Positions 20,670 through 28,272 of a stretch of 32,891 nt of DNA are shown here, piece after piece (position 1 is the stretch's first letter; each line of letters opens with the position of its first letter). Origin of the DNA: an uncultured Erysipelotrichaceae bacterium. Lineage in GTDB: Bacteria; Bacillota_I; Bacilli_A; Erysipelotrichales; Erysipelotrichaceae. The stretch is from the NCBI GenBank assembly GCA_947167125.1, contig CAMVGT010000030.1, forward strand, positions 1 through 32,891, read 5' to 3'. The position numbers and the translations under genes were made by a program. Below the pieces are notes generated by a model, which was not told where the DNA came from, ran no database searches, and worked only from the letters and a program-made list of their open reading frames with translations.

Positions 20670-23111
20670 TCAGTACCAGCCGTCATTGTATCCGGAATAA
20701 TGCTTTCTGTAGCATTCTTCGCACATGGGATAGCCGAATGACCAGGGAAGCGGCTTTCCGCAGTATCTGCATTTTTTCTGTAAATAATTCCGGCTGGATA
20801 AAAGATGAATGATCTGTTCTGAAATACGGTTCTTTGCCTGAATGCATTCTGTGATGCTCTGCGGTTCATACCGGAGGGCAAAGCCGTAAATCAGATCCAG
20901 CGTTTTGTAATCGGATTCCAGTTCATCCATGTTTTTGGTTTCAATGTCAGAAGACATGGCATTGATTTCTGTCTGCAGATCAAGAGGACTGTGTGCAATA
21001 ACTTTTTCACTCAGCGTTTGCCACAGCATGTACCGGGTGATGTCATCGACATCCACAGTGATACCGGACAGCTCATAAACAAGATGCCTGTCATCTGTAA
21101 ATTCCTCCGCATACTGACACAGCATGATTCTTGAGCGCAGATTCGTTTTCATGAAGCCCTCAGGCACTTTCAGTCTGCTCCAGCTCTCCATGATTTCGGA
21201 AAGCGGAGCGTCTTCTTCAATTTCAAGAAGGGATTCCGGAAACGGCAGAGTGACAGTATTGATGGAAGGAATCTTTGATGTCAGATGACGCATGGTGATT
21301 TTAGCGGCAGACCGTTCACTTGTCACATACCCCTTGTCATATTTGCCGAATCTTCCGGCCCTTCCCGCAATCTGCTGGATTTCCTGAAACATTAAAGAAC
21401 GTACGGAGGAGCCGTCATATTTCGATGTTTCAAGAAACACAACTCTCCTGATCGGAAGATTCATTCCCATCCCGATCGCATCTGTCGCAACCAATGCGTC
21501 TGTTTCTCCCGCTGCGAATTTTTCTGCTTCACGATGGCGGACATCATAGGGCAGAGCGCCGTAAATCAGACTGCAGCTGATGCCTTTCTGTTTCAGTTCC
21601 GCTGCGGCTGCGTGAACTTTTTTTCTGGAAAAGACAATCAGGGCATCGCCTGGCTGAACATCATCCGGAAAGCGGAAGCGTTTGTTTTCACAGAGCAGAG
21701 GCGTCTTTCTTGTATGCCGTTTCATCTCATACGTATCCCCGCACATTTCAATCAGTCTGATGACAATGCCTTCCGCTTCCGGTGCCATGCACACATGGAT
21801 TTCCGGACAGAATGTCCCAAGGATTGCCTTGGACCATTGACATCCTCTGTTTTCATCGGCCAGCATCTGCGCTTCATCAATCACACAGCATCTGTATTCG
21901 CTGCGCACATTTAACATTTCAATGGTGGAACTCTGGAATTTTGCATGTTCATCAAGAATCTGTTCCTCACCTGTAATCAGGCTGCAGCCAAACGGTTTCA
22001 GCTTTTCATACTGTTCAAAGGCAAGAAGTCGCAGCGGCGCAAGATAAATCCCGTTTTCACATTCCGAAAGTCTCTGAATGGCTGCGTGTGTTTTCCCTGA
22101 ATTGGTCGGACCGACATGCAGGATGAAATGCCTTCTGATTGATCTTGCATAAGGGTAGGAGGCTGCGATATCTTCCGGTGTCGCTTCTGATGCCAGTGAG
22201 CGGATGGAACGGCTGACCGCCTGGTGCCTTTCCCAGTCGGCAAATGCGTCTGTGTAGCGGCTGTTTGCACGAAGAAGGCTTTCCAGATATTCCCATGTGT
22301 AGCGGGAACAGAGATCGGAATAGAGGTTTTTAAAATCTGTGATGCTTTTCAGCTTTCCCTCAATCATTTTCCTGAAAGACGGAATATGTACAGATCCCTT
22401 TGCAAAAGCGCCTTGAGTATCCTCAGTATTTTTGACTGCGGCTTTGATTTTTCTGCTGTGCTTCATCATGTAATCCGCAAACTCTGCTGCGATGCCGGAT
22501 TTTCCGGATTTTCCGGATTTCAGAAGAGATAAGCAGAATCCGGCATTGAACAGTTTTGACTGCGTATTGTTTTCATACGCATCCGTAAGTCGCATCAATG
22601 ATGTTCTGGCATAATGATTCAGCAGCTCCTTCCCGATTCCCCGCAGGTCATAGAACGGATCCTCTTTCGGTCTGCAGCGCAGGATCCGTTCGGAGACTGC
22701 CTGATCCGCTTTTTTGAACAGCATGTTTTCAAAAGCCGGAAGAAGGAGTCTGTATTCTTCTTCAATATTCACCTGGCTGAGCAGCTGATTCTTCTGATTC
22801 AGCACCTCTGTGTAATGAATCCGGTCCTTTTCAGTCTGAACATAGTCCCTGTATTCTTCTTCAAGCTGTTTTCTGTTTTCCGGATCTTCCAGCCAGGCAC
22901 CGCTGATGATATTTCTGTATTCCTCAAAAGTTTCAAGAACGCTGCTGATCATTTCTTTTCCTTCTTTGGAATTCAGAAAAGCTTCTTTTTCTTTTCTGCG
23001 GATTCCTGACAGACGTTTCTGTACAATCTTCCTTGCCTTTTTCCGCAGATTTTTAATTTTACGTTTTTCCGCATGTATGCGGTAATCTTCTTCTGAAAGA
23101 ATCTGTTTCAT
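20670..23111 (-). CDS. Suv3-like SF2 RNA helicase with C-terminal zinc ribbon
   Basis: This gene encodes 813 residues from ATG 23111, with AAAGGAGG 5 nt upstream. Residues 1-320 are a long helical, charged region of unknown fold. The helicase core starts with GPTNSGKTH (motif I, 334-342) and continues with APLRLLAFEQYEKL, GCSLITGEE and VIDEAQM (motif II DEAQ). Then come ALIVFSRKKV, LIYGALP, VATDAIGMGMNLPIRRVVF and QIAGRAGRFG (motif VI). These blocks are the signature of SUPV3L1/Suv3, the mitochondrial degradosome helicase. The end carries C781, C784, C797 and C800, a zinc ribbon (CRYCGKP ... MCEEC). RNA unwinding during decay is the likely job. It is a single-gene unit with no nuclease beside it. 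Confidence 0.9.
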   Translation of the reverse strand: MKQILSEEDYRIHAEKRKIKNLRKKARKIVQKRLSGIRRKEKEAFLNSKEGKEMISSVLETFEEYRNIISGAWLEDPENRKQLEEEYRDYVQTEKDRIHYTEVLNQKNQLLSQVNIEEEYRLLLPAFENMLFKKADQAVSERILRCRPKEDPFYDLRGIGKELLNHYARTSLMRLTDAYENNTQSKLFNAGFCLSLLKSGKSGKSGIAAEFADYMMKHSRKIKAAVKNTEDTQGAFAKGSVHIPSFRKMIEGKLKSITDFKNLYSDLCSRYTWEYLESLLRANSRYTDAFADWERHQAVSRSIRSLASEATPEDIAASYPYARSIRRHFILHVGPTNSGKTHAAIQRLSECENGIYLAPLRLLAFEQYEKLKPFGCSLITGEEQILDEHAKFQSSTIEMLNVRSEYRCCVIDEAQMLADENRGCQWSKAILGTFCPEIHVCMAPEAEGIVIRLIEMCGDTYEMKRHTRKTPLLCENKRFRFPDDVQPGDALIVFSRKKVHAAAAELKQKGISCSLIYGALPYDVRHREAEKFAAGETDALVATDAIGMGMNLPIRRVVFLETSKYDGSSVRSLMFQEIQQIAGRAGRFGKYDKGYVTSERSAAKITMRHLTSKIPSINTVTLPFPESLLEIEEDAPLSEIMESWSRLKVPEGFMKTNLRSRIMLCQYAEEFTDDRHLVYELSGITVDVDDITRYMLWQTLSEKVIAHSPLDLQTEINAMSSDIETKNMDELESDYKTLDLIYGFALRYEPQSITECIQAKNRISEQIIHLLSSRNYLQKKCRYCGKPLPWSFGYPMCEECYRKHYSGYNDGWY
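22494..22520. repeat. 9-bp tandem repeat inside the helicase gene
   Basis: CCGGATTTT-type units repeat about three times, encoding K-S-G three times (residues about 198-206). Because the unit is 9 bp, slippage changes length without frameshift. Confidence 0.7.
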
Positions 23112-23218
23112 AATGCCTCCTTTACCCGGCACTCCTGCCCCATGGGCACAGCTGCCTGACAGTATTATTCCGATGGAACATCAAATATCTGCGCTTTGAA
23201 CCGGAGATTTGGAATGTA

Positions 23219-23227
23219 TGCTATGAT
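23219..23227 (+). promoter_or_regulatory. Extended -10 promoter of the MscS gene
   Basis: TGCTATGAT lies 28 nt before ATG 23255. GGGAGGG sits just before the start. Confidence 0.5.
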
Positions 23228-23254
23228 TTTTAACGGATGACCGGGAGGGCTTTT

Positions 23255-24046
23255 ATGGAAAATGTAATGAAAACAGTGACAGATTACTGTACGGATGCGG
23301 CGTTCCGTCTGCTGCTGGCATTGATTGTATGGCTGGTCGGAAAGGCATTGATCAAAGCTGCAGGAAAAGCAATGAAGAAGGCAAGGCTGTTTACAAAACT
23401 GGACCAGACTGCCGGATCCTTTGCGCGCAATGTGATGATTACGGTTCTGTATATTGTTCTGATTATTTCGGTTGTCAGTATCCTCGGTGTTCCGATGGCT
23501 TCCACGATCACCGTTCTTGCCTCAGGCGCAATGGCGGTCTCTCTGGCATTGCAGGGATCGCTTGGAAATGTGGCGGCCGGATTTATGCTGCTGCTGTTCC
23601 GACCCTTCAATGTCGGCGATTATGCATGCCTGGATGGCAATGAAGGAACGGTCAAGGAAATCGGAATCTTCTATACGGTTATTACAACGCCGCAGAATAC
23701 AGAGATCTCTGTGCCAAACGGCAATCTCATGAATACAACAATTATCAATTACACAGCCAATCAGCTCCGCAGAATTGATTACAAATTTACAGTTTCAAAA
23801 AATACAGATCTGGAAACAGCAATCCGTGTCACGAACGGTGTCATTGAAAGAAATGAAATGACATTAAAAGAACCGGCTCCGGTTGTTTCGGTTTCAGATA
23901 CAACGGATACCGGCATGGTTGTGCAGGCAAGGGTCTGGGTGAAAAAGGAAAACTACCTTGTATGCAAAGAGAATCTGATCAAGGAAACTGCACAGGCTTA
24001 TCAGGAAAAAGGAATCACACAGCCATCCATTCATGTAATCAGCTGA
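23255..24046 (+). CDS. Small-conductance mechanosensitive channel (MscS family)
   Basis: This gene encodes 263 residues from ATG 23255, with GGGAGGG upstream; ATG 23237 precedes that site. Three hydrophobic segments are followed by the pore helix TM3, with the Gly/Ala-rich GAMAVSLALQGSLGNVAAGF and the conserved LLLFRPFNVGDY entry to the beta domain. GTVKEIGIFYTVITTPQN and VPNGNLMNTTIINYT continue the family pattern to the C-terminal alpha/beta domain. The channel opens under membrane tension and releases solutes during osmotic down-shock. The length is close to the short E. coli MscS. It is transcribed alone and ends in a terminator. Confidence 0.94.
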   Translation: MENVMKTVTDYCTDAAFRLLLALIVWLVGKALIKAAGKAMKKARLFTKLDQTAGSFARNVMITVLYIVLIISVVSILGVPMASTITVLASGAMAVSLALQGSLGNVAAGFMLLLFRPFNVGDYACLDGNEGTVKEIGIFYTVITTPQNTEISVPNGNLMNTTIINYTANQLRRIDYKFTVSKNTDLETAIRVTNGVIERNEMTLKEPAPVVSVSDTTDTGMVVQARVWVKKENYLVCKENLIKETAQAYQEKGITQPSIHVIS

Positions 24047-24056
24047 ATCATACAGA

Positions 24057-24083
24057 ACGCATCCGGAAACGGATGTGTTTTTT
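24057..24083 (+). terminator. Intrinsic terminator of the MscS gene
   Basis: ACGCATCCG pairs with CGGATGTGT (24057-24065 with 24070-24078, one G-U) around a GAAA tetraloop, followed by T6. Confidence 0.88.
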
Positions 24084-24104
24084 ATGAGATGAAAATCATT
24101 TGAA

Positions 24105-24113
24105 TGTTATAAT
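24105..24113 (+). promoter_or_regulatory. Extended -10 promoter giving a probable leaderless MATE mRNA
   Basis: TGTTATAAT ends 7 nt before ATG 24121, so transcription should begin at or within a base of the start codon. No Shine-Dalgarno sequence is present. Confidence 0.55.
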
Positions 24114-24120
24114 GGTAGCC

Positions 24121-25539
24121 ATGTCGCTGAATCTCTCAGAAAAAATGCTGAATCAGGAAAACTTCACACTCGGGGAGAAAACTTCGATTGTCGCAAAGCT
24201 TTCCATGCCGGGAATCCTGGCTCAGATTTCAGATATTATCATGCAGTATATAGACGCGGCCATGGTCGGTGCTTTGGGAGCGGCTGCTTCCGCTTCCATC
24301 GGACTTGTCGCATCGAGCACCTGGCTGATGGGAGGACTTCTCGGAGCGTGTGCTTCCGGTTTCTCCGTTCAGGTTGCCCATGCCTCAGGGGCAGGGAATA
24401 AAAACAGGGCATCCTCTGTATTCCGCCAGTCCATTGCGGCATCGTTATTATTCTCTTTCATCATCATGGCAATCGGACTCGTTCTTTCCGGATATCTTCC
24501 CCGCGCACTTGGAGCGGATCAGAGTCTCTGGAAAGATGCGACAGCCTATATGGCTTGTTTCTGTCTGTTCATACCGGTCAGGCAGATCAACCGCTTAAGC
24601 GCGAATATGCTGCAGTGCAGCGGTGATATGAAAACACCGTCAATTCTGATGACACTCATGTGTCTGCTTGATGTTGTATTCAACTACTTCCTGATTTTCC
24701 CATCCCGTTCAGTTTCCATCGGTTCATTTGAACTGTGGATGCCGGGAGCCGGTTTAGGCGTTCTTGGGGCACAGCTCGGCACTTCGCTTTCCGTTCTTGT
24801 CTGTGCAGTGCTGCAGATGTATGCGGCAGCGTACCGTTCGGAAATGATCCGCTTTGCCAACAGTCATGACGGATGGATTGTAAAAAAGGATGTATTGAAA
24901 AAAGCATGTTCCATCGGTATTCCGATGGCACTGGAAAGTTCTGCATTATCCATGGCACAGATTGTTTCAACACGGATTATCGCGCCGCTTGGCACAGCCG
25001 CAATCGCTGCCCATTCATTTGCGATTACTGCTGAATCGATCTGTTATATGCCGGGGTATGGAATCGGAAGCGCAGCGACAACGCTTGTCGGTCAGGCAAT
25101 CGGCGCAGAAAGAAAAGATCTTGCCCGCTCATTCGGCTGGCTGAGTGTAGTGGCAGGCATGGCGGTTATGACACTGACCGGTGCTGCGATGTATGTGTTC
25201 TGCCCATATGTCTTTGCATTCCTGACGCCTTCTTTTGAGGTGCAGCAGTTAGGCGCAAGGGTGCTGCGCTATGAATTATTGGCGGAACCGCTGTTTGCGG
25301 CATCAATTGTCGCAACCGGCGCGTTAAGAGGAGCAGGGGACACCCTGATCCCTGGTATACTGAATCTGGTTTCAATGTGGGGCATCCGCCTGACACTGGC
25401 ATGGTTCCTGTCCAGATCAATGGGACTGGATGGTGTATGGATTGCAATGGCAATTGAACTCAGCTGCAGGGGTATATTGTTCCTGATCAGATTGAAACGT
25501 GAAAAATGGCTGAATACGAAAGGAAGAGTTGAAAAATGA
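24121..25539 (+). CDS. MATE-family multidrug/metabolite exporter
   Basis: This gene encodes 472 residues from ATG 24121. In-frame TTG 24100 and ATG 24112 overlap the -10 element and are rejected. About twelve hydrophobic helices form two similar halves. Typical MATE segments are LSMPGILAQISDIIMQYIDAAMVG near the start and PMALESSALSMAQIVSTRIIAPLGTAAIAAHS in the second half, plus GYGIGSAATTLVGQAIGA. MATE proteins export cationic drugs or metabolites using Na+ or H+. The substrate is unknown. The stop overlaps the MTA/SAH nucleosidase start by 4 nt, so both are co-translated, perhaps only for expression economy. Confidence 0.92.
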   Translation: MSLNLSEKMLNQENFTLGEKTSIVAKLSMPGILAQISDIIMQYIDAAMVGALGAAASASIGLVASSTWLMGGLLGACASGFSVQVAHASGAGNKNRASSVFRQSIAASLLFSFIIMAIGLVLSGYLPRALGADQSLWKDATAYMACFCLFIPVRQINRLSANMLQCSGDMKTPSILMTLMCLLDVVFNYFLIFPSRSVSIGSFELWMPGAGLGVLGAQLGTSLSVLVCAVLQMYAAAYRSEMIRFANSHDGWIVKKDVLKKACSIGIPMALESSALSMAQIVSTRIIAPLGTAAIAAHSFAITAESICYMPGYGIGSAATTLVGQAIGAERKDLARSFGWLSVVAGMAVMTLTGAAMYVFCPYVFAFLTPSFEVQQLGARVLRYELLAEPLFAASIVATGALRGAGDTLIPGILNLVSMWGIRLTLAWFLSRSMGLDGVWIAMAIELSCRGILFLIRLKREKWLNTKGRVEK

Positions 25540-26243
25540 AAACGGAAAAAACAATCGGAATTATAGGCGCTATGGAAGATGAAGTTGCCGCATTGAAAAA
25601 AGCGATGGCGGATGCGGAAACCATTCATGAAGCAGGCATGGAATTTGTCTGCGGCACAATCGGCAATGTCAAAGCGATCGCGGTGCAGTGCGGCATGGGA
25701 AAAGTCAATGCCGGCGTCTGTGCCCAGCTTCTGATCAGTCTGTTTCATGCGGGCGCAGTGATCAATACCGGTGTTGCCGGATCATTGAACAATGATCTTG
25801 ATATCGGGGATATTGTGATTTCAAAAGACGCGGTCCAGCATGACTTTGATGTTTCCGCAATCGGCTTTGCCAAAGGAGAGATTCCTTATACAGGACTCTA
25901 TGCATTTGAAGCGGATTCAGATCTGCAGGCTCTTGCCAAAGATGCAGTCACAGCTGTCTGCTCAGATATCAAAGCAGTCAGCGGAAGAATCTGTTCCGGC
26001 GATCAGTTCATCGCTTCAAAGATACAGAAACAGAAGATCGTTGATGAATTCCATGGAGACTGTGCTGAAATGGAAGGTGCAGCGATCGCACAGGTCTGCT
26101 ATCTGAACAGAATTCCCTTTGTTATCATCCGTGCCATTTCCGATAAGGCGGATGATTCTGAAGAAGTTTCATTTGAACTCTTCGCAAAGCAGGCGGCTGC
26201 CAATTCATCTTCGGCAGTGCTCTATATGCTTGAAAATCTGTAA
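25536..26243 (+). CDS. mtnN: 5'-methylthioadenosine / S-adenosylhomocysteine nucleosidase
   Basis: This gene encodes 235 residues. The N-terminal IGIIGAMEDEV holds the general-base Glu (E14). Further marks are QCGMGKVNAGVCAQLLI, NTGVAGSLN, SGDQFIAS, the ribose-binding EMEGAAIAQV and the catalytic Asp in RAISDKADD. These are the defining segments of MTA/SAH nucleosidase (Pfs/MtnN). It cleaves adenine from methylthioadenosine, S-adenosylhomocysteine and 5'-deoxyadenosine, which relieves inhibition of SAM enzymes and feeds methionine salvage or LuxS. The length is normal. Start ATG 25536 overlaps the MATE stop (ATGA) and has GGAAGAG upstream within that gene. LuxS is not in the window. Confidence 0.96.
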   Translation: MKTEKTIGIIGAMEDEVAALKKAMADAETIHEAGMEFVCGTIGNVKAIAVQCGMGKVNAGVCAQLLISLFHAGAVINTGVAGSLNNDLDIGDIVISKDAVQHDFDVSAIGFAKGEIPYTGLYAFEADSDLQALAKDAVTAVCSDIKAVSGRICSGDQFIASKIQKQKIVDEFHGDCAEMEGAAIAQVCYLNRIPFVIIRAISDKADDSEEVSFELFAKQAAANSSSAVLYMLENL

Positions 26244-26248
26244 GCATA

Positions 26249-26283
26249 AAAAATGGCAATCCGGTTCCGGACTGCCATTTTCA
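26249..26283. terminator. Bidirectional terminator between mtnN and fucO
   Basis: AAAATGGC (26249-26256) pairs with GCCATTTT (26273-26280). A small internal mismatch leads to a TCCGG/CCGGA inner stem. A- and T-runs flank it on both strands between convergent genes. Confidence 0.85.
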
Positions 26284-26302
26284 TTACCTTTTGAATATTT
26301 GA

Positions 26303-27454
26303 TTATTTCATCAGGCTGAGGAACATTTCCTTGATGTCCTCAACAGTGACAGGCTTCGGGTTGCCCGGTGTGCAGGCATCCTTCAGAGCGTCAGCGGACA
26401 GAGCGTCAACGTCTTCCATCGGAACGACATTCTTGAGGCTCATTTCGATACCTACATCTTCGCCCAGCTTCTTTACAGCAGCGACTGCAGCAGCACGTGC
26501 TTCTTCAAGCGGCATTGTGTAAGCACCTTCAACGCCGAATGCGTCAGCGATGTCTCTGTACTTTTCGCCTGTGTATTCCGCATTGTAAGCCATAACTGTC
26601 GGCAGCAGAGTAGCGCATGCCTTTCCATGAGGCATTCCATAGTAAGCGGAAAGTGTGTGAGCCATGGAGTGGTCAACACCGAGACCTACGTTGGAGAATC
26701 CCATACCTGCAATGTACTGTGCAAGAGCCATGTCTTCTCTTCCCTTAGGATCGTTTTCAACAGCAGCTCTGAGGCTTCTTGCGATGATCTGGATTGCCTT
26801 GATGTGGAACATGTCGGACAGTTCCCATGCGCCGGCTGTGATATAGCCTTCGATTGCATGTGTCAGAGCATCCATACCAGTAGCAGCTGTCAGGCCTCTC
26901 GGCATGGAGTTCATCATATCCGGGTCAACAAACGCGATGACCGGAATGTCATGAGCGTCGACACAGACGAACTTTCTCTTGTTTTCAGGATCTGTGATGA
27001 CATAGTTGATTGTAACTTCAGCAGCTGTTCCTGCTGTTGTCGGAACTGCGAAGATCGGTGTGCAGGGGTTCTTTGTCGGAGCAACGCCTTCGAGGGATCT
27101 GACATCCGCAAACTCAGGGTTTGTGTTGATGATGCCGATTGCCTTGGAAGTGTCCATGGAGGAACCGCCGCCGATTGCGATGATCATGTCAGCGCCAGCT
27201 TCTGCGAATGCCTTGACACCTGTCTGAACGTTTTCGATTGTCGGGTTCGGCTGAATGTTGGAATACAGTTCATAAGCGATTCCGGCTGCGTCGAGCAGAT
27301 CTGTGACCTTGGCTGTAACGCCGAATTTTACCAGATCAGGGTCGGAAGCGACGAATGCTTTCTTGTAGCCGCGGGCATTGAATTCTGTGACGATCTCCTT
27401 GATCGCGCCTGCGCCATGGTAGGATGTTTCATTTAAGATGAATCTGTTAGCCAT
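26303..27454 (-). CDS. fucO: Lactaldehyde reductase / L-1,2-propanediol oxidoreductase (iron-dependent alcohol dehydrogenase)
   Basis: This gene encodes 383 residues, the same length as E. coli FucO and very like it throughout (MANRFILNET, NPTIENV, NPEFADVRSLEG, PTTAGTAAEVTINYVITD, MGFSNVGLG). NAD is bound at GGGSSMD (95-101). Fe(II) ligands are D195, H199, H262 and H276. It reduces L-lactaldehyde to 1,2-propanediol with NADH and can act on other short aldehydes. No fucose or rhamnose pathway genes are near. So a general role in NADH disposal during fermentation is plausible, and the Rex-type operator in its leader supports that. AGGAGG lies 8 nt before ATG 27454. A TetR-type gene lies upstream in the same direction. 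Confidence 0.94.
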   Translation of the reverse strand: MANRFILNETSYHGAGAIKEIVTEFNARGYKKAFVASDPDLVKFGVTAKVTDLLDAAGIAYELYSNIQPNPTIENVQTGVKAFAEAGADMIIAIGGGSSMDTSKAIGIINTNPEFADVRSLEGVAPTKNPCTPIFAVPTTAGTAAEVTINYVITDPENKRKFVCVDAHDIPVIAFVDPDMMNSMPRGLTAATGMDALTHAIEGYITAGAWELSDMFHIKAIQIIARSLRAAVENDPKGREDMALAQYIAGMGFSNVGLGVDHSMAHTLSAYYGMPHGKACATLLPTVMAYNAEYTGEKYRDIADAFGVEGAYTMPLEEARAAAVAAVKKLGEDVGIEMSLKNVVPMEDVDALSADALKDACTPGNPKPVTVEDIKEMFLSLMK

Positions 27455-27465
27455 TTTTTATCCTC

Positions 27466-27483
27466 CTGTTAATTTTTTAACAA
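27466..27483. promoter_or_regulatory. Rex operator-like site in the fucO leader
   Basis: On the minus strand TTGTTAAAAAATTAACAG matches the clostridial/Bacillota Rex consensus TTGTTAANNNNTTAACAA at every fixed base but the last. It lies between the likely -10 and the fucO ribosome site. Rex is a repressor that leaves DNA when NADH/NAD+ is high and classically controls alcohol dehydrogenases. The rex gene itself is not in this window. Confidence 0.7.
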
Positions 27484-27491
27484 TTTCATTT

Positions 27492-27497
27492 TAGCTG
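27492..27497 (-). promoter_or_regulatory. Possible -10 of fucO
   Basis: On the minus strand GCTAAAAT holds a TAAAAT-like hexamer (near 27488-27493) in an AT-rich stretch between two palindromes. The -35 is not distinct. The exact position is uncertain by a few bases. Confidence 0.3.
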
Positions 27498-27511
27498 AAT
27501 CCAAAAAGAAA

Positions 27512-27545
27512 AATACGTTACATATTGCGAAATGTGTAACGTATT
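27512..27545. promoter_or_regulatory. 11-bp inverted repeat between tetR-type gene and fucO (operator and/or terminator)
   Basis: AATACGTTACA (27512-27522) and TGTAACGTATT (27535-27545) are perfect arms with a 12-bp, partly symmetric centre. It starts 1 nt past the TetR-type stop. On the minus strand it is followed by a T-rich run, as for a terminator. The dyad also sits where the fucO -35 should be, as for a TetR-family operator. Both roles are possible. Confidence 0.6.
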
Positions 27546-27546
27546 G

Positions 27547-28113
27547 TCATACAATTTCAAGCTGTGTGAACAGACTGCGGATTTTTGCGGGCATTGCGTC
27601 AATCATCAGCTTTGCCAGATCCTTTTCGCTTGCCTGCATGCCGGAAAGAACCCACTTGACTGTCATGTATACAGAAGACTGGCAATACATTTCCAGCAGG
27701 GCTTCCGTTTCCGGGTCTGGCCAGGAGCCTGTTTTTTCTCTGATCAGATTGCGGTAGAAATCATAGATCATCCGGAAATCATGATCCTTGAGATTGTTCT
27801 GTGTATCCGTACGGAAAGCGGCGGAAAAGAAGAGATGTTCTTTATGGATGTATTCGAACTTGCGGATTAATCCGTCAAATACGGTTTCGCCGCTGCCGAG
27901 CTGGCGGAAGGATTCATCAAGGATGATATTGAAATACCAGTTGATTAAATCATCGCGGTCGCGGAAATTGCGGTAGAAGGTCTGCCTTGTTGTGCCGCAG
28001 ACAGCCGCAATCTGCTTGACGGTAATCTCTTCGACCGGTGTTGTTTTCATGCATTCCTTGACCGCTTCGGCAAGCCGGTATTTTGTTGTGTCGCTTCTGC
28101 TTTTCTTTTCCAT
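27547..28113 (-). CDS. TetR/AcrR-family transcriptional regulator (DhaS-like)
   Basis: This gene encodes 188 residues from ATG 28113. Longer in-frame starts lie inside or before the -10 element at 28130-28138 and are rejected. The N-terminal domain has the TetR helix-turn-helix: VEEITVKQIAAVCGTTRQTFYRNFRDRDDLINWYF. The C-terminal ligand domain (about 65-188) with FSAAFRTDTQNNLKDHDF resembles the DhaS-like branch, whose founder activates dihydroxyacetone use, but the ligand here cannot be predicted. It lies directly upstream of fucO in the same direction, separated by a 34-bp dyad that is a likely binding site. Control of fucO, itself, or both is inferred. Confidence 0.88.
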   Translation of the reverse strand: MEKKSRSDTTKYRLAEAVKECMKTTPVEEITVKQIAAVCGTTRQTFYRNFRDRDDLINWYFNIILDESFRQLGSGETVFDGLIRKFEYIHKEHLFFSAAFRTDTQNNLKDHDFRMIYDFYRNLIREKTGSWPDPETEALLEMYCQSSVYMTVKWVLSGMQASEKDLAKLMIDAMPAKIRSLFTQLEIV

Positions 28114-28129
28114 GGTCTTTTCTGCGGTC

Positions 28130-28138
28130 ATTATATCA
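28130..28138 (-). promoter_or_regulatory. Extended -10 promoter of the TetR-type gene
   Basis: On the minus strand TGATATAAT is a full extended -10. It is 16 nt before ATG 28113, so the leader is only about 10 nt with a weak GAAAAG in place of a normal ribosome site. Confidence 0.55.
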
Positions 28139-28200
28139 GAAACAGAAGTTTTGTTTGGGATACAGGATACTGTTTTCTCTGATATAGGCGCATGAATTCT

Positions 28201-28260
28201 TTGAATTTGGAATTGTGTGAGATAAAATGGAAACATAGAGAAATCATTCATGTAAGGAGG
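28201..28260 (+). promoter_or_regulatory. Promoter and ribosome site of second ROK kinase
   Basis: TTGAAT (28201-28206) and TAAAAT (28223-28228) have a 16-bp spacer. AAGGAGG (28254-28260) lies 12 nt before ATG 28273, longer than usual. Confidence 0.5.
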
Positions 28261-28272
28261 ATCATTATCAAT

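Noticed and set aside
24100-24120. Upstream TTG or ATG start for the MATE gene
   Set aside because: Both overlap the extended -10 element and have no ribosome site. ATG 24121 fits the predicted transcription start.
26627-27436. Long plus-strand open frame across fucO
   Set aside because: Antisense shadow with very high Cys and Ser content. The minus-strand FucO match is unambiguous.
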